DNA of 64,000 bases from Bursaphelenchus xylophilus (lineage: Eukaryota; Nematoda; Chromadorea; Rhabditida; Aphelenchoididae). The stretch covers positions 1,116,001 to 1,180,000 of the forward strand of contig CAJFCV020000002.1 of assembly GCA_904066235.2 (NCBI GenBank). Direction: 5' to 3'. The translations under genes and the position numbers were made by a program. Shown here in pieces: positions 36,698 through 46,967 of this stretch. Each line of letters begins with the position of its first letter. Position 1 is the first letter of the stretch. Under the pieces are notes generated by a model that was not told the DNA's origin, ran no database searches, and saw only the letters and a program-made list of their open reading frames with translations.

Positions 36698-39395
36698 TCA
36701 ACTTAGCCATGAGGGAGAGAGAACGGCCGCAAACACAATCAAGGGCGACCAGATGACCGGTGATAGAGCGTAGGGACTAAGAACTAGGGCACCTAACGCC
36801 ATGGGCGACGCAATAACAGGAGATAACACAAACGGCGACAGGATAAGAGGCGATCCCACCAAGGGATTGAGAATAATTGGCGATAAACATAAAGGCGATA
36901 GAATGATTGGTGTGAAAACTTGAGGCGACAAAATAAACGGTACCATCAAGAGGGGCGACAAGATGATGGGGGTGAAAAGGCCTGGCGACAAGACTGCCGG
37001 AATCAACGCGAATGGCGATAGAATAAGGGGATTGAACATGAATGGCGATAAGACAATTACTCCCAAAATACGAGGTGACAAAATTAGTGGAGTGAAAATC
37101 CAAGGCGATAGGACGATTGGCCCGAAAATTGACGGGGACAAAATTAGAGGCGTGAAAATAATGGGCGACAGGACGAATGGCTGCGAAGCCACTAGAGGAT
37201 TCGCAATCAGCGGCGTGAAACTGACAGGTGATAAGATTACTCCGGGTAGAAGTCGCTTCTTTCGTCTGGAATGAGAGACGTGCTGCGACCGTTCGAATTG
37301 GCTTTGGTCAATTTGAAAGTCGTCCATTTTGGCTATCAAGTCAAAGTCCTTTCGCAAGTGCTCGTGGATCTCTTCTTTGGTCATATTCATTAAGCGATTG
37401 TACACGGTGGCGTTGGCATGAGGTGAGTCGGGGCCGTAGATCATTTCGATTTGATGCTTCTGGAGCACCGTGTAGCCGGTAGTGTTCATTTCGCGCAACT
37501 GGAAATAATTTTACAGCTTAATTAATTGTTGATTTTTCGACTTACCTGCTCTTTCGTATAGTTTGTCTGTATCCTCTCAAATAGCGCGATATATTCTGGT
37601 GATGCCCCTAGCTCAGTGGCATTTTCTTTGGTTGCATATAGGGGAACCCCATGTTCATCGACTAGATTTGTAATGTTTGTCATGGATGCTTGCGTTTTGT
37701 TCAACTCAATGTCAATAAGGTTTTGCTCAAGTCGCTCGCTTTCTTCGTTCACTCCGGCTGCTTCCATAATGATATCCAGCCAGAGTTGTTGGTCTTTACT
37801 CGTGAAACTCTTGAGCAGATTGGGCAGACTTGTCAGGTTTTCGATTCCCTCGCCTTGATCGTGAAGGGAGAACAGTGAAGGGGAGATCAGACTGATCTGA
37901 AAGTACATATTGTTACTCAGCATGATCTAGGAAATAGGATTCAAAAAGCTAATTCGCAAAGTGTAATTGATCCAGTTTACTTACAGGGGAAGTAACTCAA
38001 ATGTGACGTTCAAATTTTTATATGGCTAAAAAGGAAAAAGCGTTTTTCTCCATGGCCGCTCTCCGAGTTTTGCGTACTCTCTCGGTCAAACAGACTGTTG
38101 AATATCTCGGCTGTTCTTGTCAATAGACAGGCCAAATTTTCAGTTATTGATACGTAGTCTACGCTCAAAATATGGGCAAATTTTAAAGAAAATCTGGGCG
38201 TTGCACTTGAGCTATCTCCCTTGTTGACTAAAATACGCAGTTTTCTGGTTTTTTGAGTCGCTATTTTTCGTTAGGTATCTACGAAATTCTTTCGAGTCAA
38301 TTTGATTGTTCTACAAGAAATTTCAAAAACAATAAGCAACCTAAAAATCAACCGCTTACATCATCATCCTTCTTCTCCTCCGGCACAACTCCCAGGAATC
38401 TCGGTGAGACCAGCTTCATATTCCTCTCCTCGAAGTTTGTTGTGTTCTCGCCGGCCAAGCTGTACATCAGCTTCAGCCCACTTCTAATCATGTCAACAAT
38501 TTTATCTTCTTTTGTTTTTGGGATCTTCTTCTTTTTGATGAACTTCTTTAACTCCACTGGATCTTTCAGAAGTTTCTCCATGTCCACATCAGACGCTGGA
38601 TTTTTCTTGACCATCTTCTCTTTGTATAGCCCTAGATTCATACTCTGCAGGTTCTCTTCACTATCGTTTTCAATAAGTTCTTTGTACTTTTTCCTCTTGG
38701 CGCCATTTGTCTTCAGTTTGGCCACTGTGTTTTGCCATCGCGGGATATCCGATTTGCCTTTGATCTTCTTCACAGATTCCATGAGGACCTGGGCTATCCG
38801 TCCAAGAGGAGTCATTTCCTCCTTATTGGCTTTTAGATTGTAAGAATCGGAAGCTATGATCTTCGGAGATCTTCTGGACCTTTCTTTTGGCAAGCTCGAA
38901 ATTTGTTCATCTACCGAGAAGTCGGTGAGAAATCCTTTGGTTTCTTTTTGATATTTCTGAAGCCGATGAGTCGGCCGTTTCTTCACTTCAGTCTTGATTT
39001 CATTGTTCAGAAGCTTTGTTAGGCATCTCGCGTGCTTTGGAATATCAGTAGCACTTGATGAGCACTCTCCGTACTTTCGAACTATCGATCGACGCTGACG
39101 TTTTAGCCTGCAAAACTTCATTTGGATATATACGGTTGTTTTAAGACACTAAAATTAAAACGACTACTTACTTATGATTAGCGACAGCCGACATCAACGA
39201 GCTGAGGCCCGTATCCACCCATTTTTGGTACATATCCACAACATCTTCGTCTTTTATATTGGCTCTGTAGTATTTCTCGCCCGGCTCTTTGTGCAGTTCA
39301 AAGTTCAAGTTGACCTCGGACTGGTGTCGAATTCCATCAGCCAGAGGATAGATTGACAAGATAGCTACGAGCGTAAGCACGCAGCTTAGCCTCAT
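36698..39395 (-). CDS. MLT-10-like moulting-cycle protein, copy 3
   Basis: Exons 39172-39395, 38360-39107, 37546-37896, 36698-37498 (707 aa). The ATG at 39395 directly follows a TTTCTAG acceptor and begins a signal peptide (MRLSCVLTL...). Exon 2 has the YGEC/HARC cysteines, an RLQKY motif and RSRRS. Its donor follows GAT rather than the GAG of the others. Exon 3 has QQLWLDIIMEAAGVN. The furin-like RRKKR lies at 519-523, followed by the LSPxxFxPLI decapeptides. The stop is TGA, whereas copy 1 has TAA. Intron 2 (463 nt) carries an R2-type insertion; intron 3 is 47 nt. It is closest to copy 4. Role inferred from the family: secreted, processed cuticle/moulting protein. Confidence 0.87.
37984..38225. 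repeat. R2-type element in intron 2 of copy 3
   Basis: Left end caggggaagtaactcaaatg after TA; right end gcgttgcacttgagctatct, then cccttg. It is shorter (about 242 bp) than the 420-450 bp copies, so it is internally deleted. It keeps ctctcggtc and the tttaaagaaaatctgggcg right-hand part. Confidence 0.7.
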
Positions 39396-40249
39396 CCTAG
39401 AAATGGAGATGTTTAGATCACAATCATCAACGGTCAAAACACATGCGATACTTTTGATACACCCTGCACCCAAAAAACGTTTTAGCTCATTGAGTTTGAA
39501 GTCGAATCATAGGAAATGTCCGCAAACGTTGGGAGATTAGTCGACCTCCTTCTTATCCGCCTACCCCGTTTCAAGTCTGTTTGTATGCATTTTGTGGTTG
39601 ATTTTCCCGGATTTCCATATTCAAACAGAGGCTAATCCCCACATGTTTCATGGTACTTACCGTTAACTCCTCCCTTTACTATCTCCATTGTGTTAAAGGG
39701 TTGTATGCACTGTGCAACTCGTATGAAGCCCTTCCCATTTCCCCCTATCCCGGAAAAATTGGGAAAGAAAATCAAATTAGCAGAGTTCCCAATTCTAGGC
39801 GGGGTCGCAACAATTGCATTACGTTTTGACAAGCCATGTGTGTTTTTTGGAGGCTCTACCGTACTTTTCGAAACAAAACGGCTGTTTCAAACTCCGCCCA
39901 CTTGATCCTCCGTCCGGTCGACAAAGTACAAGGTTTAATGTGGGTTCATTCTCTTCGGCGTTTCCGCTTAGAAAGACTCATTTACCTCCGGCGAGCAGAC
40001 GGCACTTTTTACCGTGTTTTCCAACCAGAACAAGCGTTGCTAGGATAGTCTTTTTTTTTTTGTACATATCTTCTTGATTCATGATGAAATTGAAATCATA
40101 CATGAATATATTTACGTGGTAGGTTTATATTCGACTGCAATTGTTGGAAATATATTTGGAGAAGTTTGTGCCAAGTAAGAATGAATTTTGCGATGTTACC
40201 CGCAGTTAGAGACTTTTTTGTTTCATTTTTGGAAGTATTTATTTAATTA
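39396..40249 (-). promoter_or_regulatory. Upstream region of copy 3
   Basis: Intergenic DNA with no gene. Minus-strand AGGTCG at 39542-39547 occupies a position like the AGGTCA half-sites before copies 1, 2 and 4. Phrases such as aaattagcagagttcccaat and ggcggggtc recall the attagca..ggcggag block before copies 1 and 2. Open frames at 39690-40077 are not supported as genes. Confidence 0.35.
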
Positions 40250-40780
40250 TGCTGTTGTGGGTAGAAGATCGTGTATCAGTCCGTCGGGAAGATAGTGGCT
40301 GGTTGTTAAGGCTTGGAATCGCCCATCATCGGTTTGCGACGACTAGCTGCGGCTGGAAATTTGGTGCGCAACTGCACCCCCTTTTCGACAAGGCGAAACA
40401 TTTTGCGACGATTCGCCATTATTTTACCGACAGACTGGCGCGAAGGGAAAGCAAAAATGCACGGTGAAAAAGTGTCAGGACTTCATGGCAATACTAGTCG
40501 CCCCATAAATTCCGTAGAATTTTCTGCGACTCTGCACTGTGCGTAAACCCAAAAAAAACAACATTTTGCACCGTGCGCCTGGCTCAAAAAGTGTCTTTGC
40601 ACAGTGCAATTTTGTTTTTTTTTACACCGCGAGCGATTCCCATTTTTCTCGGCGGCAGATCAATTTTTCGGAGTGTGACGGGATTTGGGGGTCGCGTAAA
40701 AATTCTACGGACTTTACGCGAGTATTATTGCCGCGGTTTTTTGCATTTCGCTGCGGAAAAGGTCGCATACTACTGTTTTT
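40250..40780. repeat. GCGAC-rich repeat region related to R6 and to 31138-31260
   Basis: 40290-40440 (ggtttgcgacgactagctgc, aggcgaaacattttgcgacg) resembles 31140-31260 (ctttgcgactgcaagccgcg, ggcgaggcgagacattttgc). 40494-40700 shares ctagtcgcc, gcactgtgcg and gcaccgtgcg with R6. Open frames here overlap on all frames and look incidental. Confidence 0.5.
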
Positions 40781-40898
40781 AGAGTTTTCTTGTAGTTACA
40801 ACACATATTATGTTAGCCTATAGTTGCCTCGCTTCCAGACGATTCACGTTTCCTTGATAAATATCCTTCTCTTTTGCTGTTGGTTTTGGATTTCCTTT

Positions 40899-41154
40899 CA
40901 GTGAGGGACCTGATCCAGTGGCAAAAAACGTATCATTTTGCATCCGGGAAGTATCAAAAATGTGGCAAAATGCCTCCCTCTCTAACTAAGCAAGAAACTC
41001 CGTTTTGAACTGCGCGCCATTTCTCTCACAAAAAGAGTGGACGCGCTTTTGAAATCGGATTTTTTTTCGCTTCGAGAGGGAGGTATTTTTCTGCATTTTT
41101 GAGACTTCCCGGATGCAATATACGTTTTTGGCGAATGGATCAGGTCCGCCACTG
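40899..41154. mobile_element. R1 MITE, copy at 40.9 kb
   Basis: Left end cagtgagggacctgatccag; right end ggatcaggtccgccactg then ta. Interior phrases gcatccgggaagtatcaaaa and gtggcaaaatgcctccctct are diagnostic. About 256 bp. Confidence 0.85.
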
Positions 41155-41694
41155 TACCAACAGTCATAACAATAAATTTCAAGGTTTTTTCGCGCTTCTG
41201 GGTAACAAAATCGATTGTTGATGTTGCACTAGAGACCTAATACCGGCACAGTTTAATTTTTTCCGCCTCCTTTCAATCAACGGTTAAATTTCGCTTTTCG
41301 TGACGTTTTCTTTCGTAAGTTTGTTTAATTTTCCGAATCCATGCGGAAAGCACATCATTTTTCCCGACTACAAATTAATCCTGCGCGTTGCACGATGTTG
41401 CCCTCCCCGTGTGAGTTTGTCAACGGCAAATCCATTTTGAAAACATGTTAATCAATGGGTCCGACGGCAGGGTATAGTAAATCTTTTTAAGCCGTGAGAG
41501 AGTTGCTTTAGAAAGGGTTTAAAAAATTATAAATTAAAGAGTAAAAGTTTGAAATTTATTAATTATATGTATAAATTATAACGCTTAGATTTAATTAAGG
41601 GATAGCAAGGCTTTTTGTTACATTTTTTTTAAAAAAAAAAGCTAATTTGTTACATTTTTTAAAAAAACATTGTTCTTATGCAATAATGGTAGAC
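41155..41694. other. 3' flank of copy 4
   Basis: No gene. 41320-41475 resembles the flank of copy 3 at 36290-36440. Minus-strand AATAAA lies at 41555-41560, about 135 nt past the stop codon. A T10/A10-type inverted run occurs near 41624-41640. Confidence 0.5.
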
Positions 41695-44603
41695 TCAGCT
41701 GAGCCATGAGGGAGAGAGAACGGCCGCAAAGGCGATCAAGGGAGACCAGATAACCGGCGACAAAGCGTAGGGACTCAGAACAAGGGCACTTAGCGCCATA
41801 GGCGAAGCAATAATAGGCGATAACACAAAAGGCGACAAGATAAGAGGAGATCCCACCATTGGATTGAGAATAATTGGCGATAAACATAGAGGCGATAAAA
41901 TAATTGGGGTAAAAACTTGAGGCGACATAACGAATGGGACCATCAAGAGGGGCGACAAGACTACGGGGGTGAAAAGACCCGGTGACAGGACTGCCGGAAT
42001 CAAAGCAAATGGCGATAGAATAAGCGGATTGAACATGAATGGCGATAAGACAATTACTCCCAAAATACGAGGCGACAAAATTAACGGAGTGAAAATCCAA
42101 GGCGATAGGACGATTGGCCCGAAAACGGATGGGGACAAGATTAGAGGCGTGAAAATAATGGGCGACAGGACGAATGGCTGCGAAGCCGCTAGAGGATTCG
42201 CAATCAACGGCGCGAAACTGACAGGTGATAAGATTACTCCGGGTAAAAGTCGCTTCTTTCGTCTGGAATGAGAGACGTGCTGAGACCGCTCGAATCGACT
42301 TTGGTCGATTTGAAAGTTGTCCATTTCGGCTATCATGTCAAAGTCCTTTTGCAAATGGTCGTGGATCTCTTTTTCGGTCATATTCATGAGGCGATTGTAG
42401 ACTGCATCATCAGCATGCGGAGATTGCGGACCATAGAGCATTTGGATTTGATTCTTTTTGAGAATTGTATAGCCGGTAGTGTTCATTTCGCGTAGCTGAA
42501 AAGACTTTGAATTTATAAACAAACTACTACCTGCTCTTTGGTGTAGTTTGTTTGCAACTGCTCGAAAAACGCAATGTACTCCGGAGAGGCTCCCAATTCC
42601 GTTGCATTATCCTTGGTTGCGTACAACGGTGTGCCATTTTCATCAACGAGATTTGTGATATTTGTCATTGAGGATCGGGTTTTATTGATCTCCATGTCAT
42701 AAAGATCCTGCTCTAACTTCTCGCTTTGTTCGTTCACACCGGCAGCTTCCATAATAATATCCAGCCAGAGTTGTTGATCTTGGCTGGTGAAGCTCTTGAG
42801 GAGTGTTGGAAGACTGGTCAGATTTTCAATTCCTTCACCTTCATCGTGAAGGGAGAAGAGTGAAGGGGAGATGAGATTGATCTGAAATTTGTTTTTTGAA
42901 ACTTACTATGAAATGTACAAACTGAGCGAAGCCAAATGGCAAGTGCTATACACGGTTGGAAAGCTCTTGAAAAGTACTACTGGACGCCACTTTCGAGATC
43001 ATAGAGCAAGGATAAAAATTACTTAAGGCACAGAGAAAACTTGTATATATTTTTGCCCTGTATTGTTTATATATTTTTGCCCTGTCTCTATTCTAGTTTG
43101 AAGTCTTATTTTTCAAGGGTTTTCCGATAGTTTATATCACTGAAAACACACTTGTCATCAATAAATTATAGTAGCGGACCTGATCCATTGGCCAAAAACC
43201 TACCATCTTGCATCCGGAAAGCATCAAAATGTGGCAAAATGCTTCCCTCTCCAAGTGAAAAAACTTCGATTTCAAAAGCCCGCCTGCTCTTTTTGTGAGG
43301 GAAAGGGCCTTCAAAGCAAAGTTTTTCCTCTTGGAGAGGGAGGCATTTTGCCACATTTTTGATACTCCCCGGATGCAAAATGGTACGTTTTTTGCTACTG
43401 GTTCAGGTCCCTTACTGTAGTTAGGAAACTCAATTTCGAAACGATAATGAAATCCAGTGTAAATTTATTACCTCATCATCCTTCTTTTCCTCCGGCACAA
43501 CTCCCAAAAATCTTGGTGAGACCAGCTTCATATTTCTCTCCTCAAAATTCGTGGTGTTCTTTCCAGCCAGGTTGTACATCAGCTTCAGCCCACTTCTAAT
43601 CATGTCCACGACTTTTTCCTCTTTTGTTTTTGGAATTTTTTTCTTCTTGATGAACTTCTTCAATTCCTCTGGATCTTTCAGCAGTTTCTCTAGATCCACG
43701 TCAGAGGCTGGATTTTTCTTGACCATTTTTTCTTTGTATAGGCCTAGATTCATACTCTGCAGGTTCTCTTCACTATCGTTTTCAATCAGTTCCTTGTACT
43801 TCTTCCTCTTCGCTCCATTTGCCCTCAGCTTCTCCACTGTGCTTTGCCATCGCGGGATATCCGATTTGCCTTTGATCTTCTTCACAGATTCCATCAAAAT
43901 CTTGGCAATATGCCCGAAAGGAGTTATATTCTCTTTATTGGTCTTTAGGTTGTATGATTCCGAAGCTACAACCTTTGCCGATCTTCTGGACCTTTCTTTT
44001 GTCTTCTGCAAGCTTGCCTCATCAACTGAGTAAACTGTTTTGCGACCTGCATCTTCTTTCCTATACTTCTGAAGCCGGCGACTTGTGCGCTTTAATTCTT
44101 CATCAGTTTGAAGTGTCTTAAACCCCTCAACTTCCTGTTGATACCTCTGGAGTCTATTGAAATGCCGAGGCTTCACTTCTGCCTTAATTTCATTCTTCAG
44201 CAGTTTGGTTAGGCATTTCGCGTGCTTTGGAATGTCGGTAGCGCTTGATGAGCACTCACCGTACTTCTGAATCACCGATCTTCGTTGACGTTTTAGTCTG
44301 AAAAATGAAATTTATATTTGATTTGGAAATTCGTTTGTCAAATACTCTGTTTTACCCTGTTTTTTTTGCTCTCACTTACTTATGGTTAGCGACTGCAGAC
44401 ATCAACGAGCTGAGGCCCGTATCCACCCATTTTTGATACATATCCACAACGTCATCGTCTTTTATATCGGCTCTATAATACTTTTCGCCGGGCTCTTTGT
44501 GCAGCTCAAAGTCCAAATTTAGTTCGGATTCTTGCCGGATTCCTCGTGCAACTTGAACATAGTAGATCATACATAACACTAGTCGCACTGCCTTCAGCCA
44601 CAT
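41695..44603 (-). CDS. MLT-10-like moulting-cycle protein, copy 4 (extended exon 2)
   Basis: Exons 44380-44603, 43472-44297, 42531-42881, 41695-42495 (733 aa, the longest of the six). The ATG at 44603 directly follows a TTTTAG acceptor and starts a signal peptide. Exon 2 is about 26 codons longer than in copies 2 and 3 because the segment with RLQ[KR]Y occurs twice (NRLQRYQQE and RRLQKYRKE) before the RSRRS site. Exon 3 has DLYDMEINKT and QQLWLD. The furin-like RRKKR lies at 545-549 and is followed by the decapeptide repeats. Intron 3 is only 35 nt and is not a multiple of three, so it must be spliced. Intron 2 (590 nt) contains an R1 MITE. It is the sister of copy 3. Role inferred: secreted moulting-cycle protein. 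Confidence 0.87.
43169..43417. mobile_element. R1 MITE in intron 2 of copy 4
   Basis: Left end tagtagcggacctgatccat after TA; right end ggttcaggtcccttactg then ta. Diagnostic interior phrases are gcatccggaaagcatcaaaa and gtggcaaaatgcttccctct. About 249 bp, no coding capacity. Confidence 0.82.
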
Positions 44604-45213
44604 TCTAAAACGAATAAACGAATAATGATTTATAACAGATACTGCAGAGAGCGATGTCAACCAAAGAGTTTTGGAATAAACATCTTAATTAAAGCCTCCA
44701 AAGTCGAGTTGACGATGCGAAGGCATGCTGACCTTTTCCGGCTTTCTTGGGCCGCCTACTGCACCCAACACATCTACTGGTTGAAACTGTCTTTGAAACT
44801 GTTTCCGGATCCGAGTGCATCCCTAATAAAGCCTATTCATCGGCATAGTTTCCATCTAACTCCACCTTTTTGCATGTCAGATTGTTGCAACCTTAATGTA
44901 GTTCATGTCCGTTTCGTCGCCGATTGTTCCTTTTCCGAGAAAAAAGAGTGGGTAAAATTAGCAAATCCAATGTTTTTGCATGCCCTGCGGGAAGTCCATT
45001 AAACCACAACAGCCCATGCGTGTTTTCGAAGGGCCTACCGTAGCACGAACTGTTGCGGATGCCGCCCACTCTGCCGTTCTTTGGAATCCGATGTGTAGCC
45101 TGGGTCATCGACAGTTGAGGTCGCCAAAGAGTCATTTGTATTGGTGGTCGGTCCGGGAAAGGTGGGCTTGCGCTGTTGCAAAAAATATAGTAAAACTAAG
45201 GTAGGCTAGTTAA
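44604..45213 (-). promoter_or_regulatory. Upstream region of copy 4
   Basis: Minus-strand AGGTCA at 44729-44734 (plus strand gctgacct, the same 8-mer as before copies 1 and 2), 126 nt before the ATG. The phrase gggtaaaattagcaaatcc recalls the attagca block upstream of the other copies. No gene is recognised. Confidence 0.4.
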
Positions 45214-45603
45214 TTTGTAGGTTGTTGTGGTATCCAATATCCCCCTTGTAGTGCTCAAAAAATAAAAAAAAAGCTTTTTGTATTCCATATCCAAGTACCT
45301 TGTAACCTCTCTTTTTTCCGTTGGTATACAACCTTCCGGCCGTACAAAATTCACATAATCAGCCTATCCGGCTCCGCCTACAAATCTGTTATTCAAAAAA
45401 GGATTGAAAACTTCTTCGGCCTCCCAATTAACCTGACGGAACCACAGCTACTTACCCCAACTTCCCTTGTTTCTTCCATAGAATACAAAGTCCAATTACT
45501 GCGTGAAGGAAGAGCAGCAAGAGCAGCAATTTTGCTGAGGGAAATCCCATTATTTAATCGACAAATCGGATCCATTTTTCCAAGCCATTTAGAAGTGCCT
45601 TGA
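45214..45603 (+). other. ATG-less open frame, possible exon or gene fragment
   Basis: A plus-strand frame stays open for about 129 codons from 45214 to a TGA at 45601-45603 without an ATG. The last 90 residues look protein-like (for example RPYKIHIISLSGSAYKSV, NFFGLPINLTEPQLL, LLREGRAARAAILLREIP). I do not recognise it. It could be a terminal exon, a pseudogene piece or chance. Confidence 0.25.
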
Positions 45604-46653
45604 AGTTGTCTTGCGGTAAGACGAAGATCTGTTTAAAATTCTGCTAACCAGAGTGAAATTTAGAGGCAAGTATTGGGGCTATGTGGCAGTTACAAATCAT
45701 AGATATAGCAGTTATTGTTTGTCAATCTCGTAAAAGTTCTGGCACAAAGAAGTATTAATCGTAAAAAAATTAAAAAAACTTTCTGGCCAACCTAATATAG
45801 TAATCATTAATTGAGAGGCATTGTTTTACAGGTCAGCCTGATTTTGTCATCATTTTTTTAGATGAAGCGTTTTCTATTTTAAAATATTCTAAAATCAAAA
45901 CTTGAGGACTTTTCTGGCAAGATTTGGTGTAGCGTTCAGCCAGAACATCGATTTTAATTCAATTTACTTTAGAGGCTTAAAGCTTCTTTTACGACACTCC
46001 GCACCCTCAAATTTCAAAAGCGTTGTGTTTGGAGTACAGCCTACAACGCTTGGGCAATGTTACCTACCACAGGTGTTCTTGAAAAGGCATTCATAGACAT
46101 TGCATCATATTTCGAAGGTAATTAATTTAATTACGGGAAACACCCGCGAAAACAACGGTGGGAACTTTAGTCTTTCTCAAGGTATGTTTTCAAGATGGGG
46201 ATTCTGTAGTCACTCCGAGTTGACCTGTGTTTTCGCCCTTGAAGAAACAATTTTTTCGGTTTTGCAGCCACTCCTTTCGAGTTGGGCCGAATTTTAGAAT
46301 TAGAATTTAGATACTATGCTTGACTGTGAACATAGGCTTTTTAAATACTCAGAAAACCAGAAATTTATTTTTTTTGCCCTTGAACCTGCTCAAAATACCC
46401 CTCAAAATTCTTTGTTGCCCAATCTTTGAAAAGCAAAAGACTTCCGCGTAGACGAAGTCATCAATCATGTTCCAAGACACGCATATCACATCACACACAC
46501 ACACACGCTATATGTTTCGCACTTCTATCACCAAATCGCTTTAGCTCGGCGTTTTTCGTAGTTTTTTATAAAAGTTGAACCGTTTTTTCAACGACTGAAA
46601 AAATTTGAATATATAGAGATCCAATCTCGGGTTATTGCCACTTTTCGACGTTA
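45604..46653. other. No gene recognised
   Basis: Contains a solitary mariner-type right terminus near 45776-45797 (ctttctggccaacctaa then ta) without a left partner, and a short (AC)n microsatellite at about 46483-46507. Confidence 0.45.
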
Positions 46654-46967
46654 TTAGGTCGTGCAGAAAGTTCGTTCGTCTTTTCATTGCTTTGTTTTAC
46701 AAGGATTGTCTGTTGTTTGGCAAAGTGTATATATTTATTTGATAAAGATCTTTCTCCTCTATAAAACTGTGCATGTATTTTTGCCTCCTAGATGGTTCAT
46801 TTTGTAGCCCGGGAAATAATGAAAAATTAAATTAAAAAAAAACTAAAAACATAGTTTTGTAGAGGAGAAAAAGCTGTATCAAATAAATATATACCCTTTT
46901 TCAAAAAACAAACAATCGTTGTAAAACAAAGGCATGAAAAAACGAACGAACTTCCTGGACGGCCTAA
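46654..46967. mobile_element. Mariner-type hairpin MITE (314 bp)
   Basis: Starts ttaggtcgtgcagaaagttc after TA and ends cttcctggacggcctaa before TA. The arms share gctttgttttacaa and, further in, ctctataaaactgtgcatg with its inverse. It is related to the 189-bp hairpin at 32596-32784 by both termini and interior. Confidence 0.75.
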
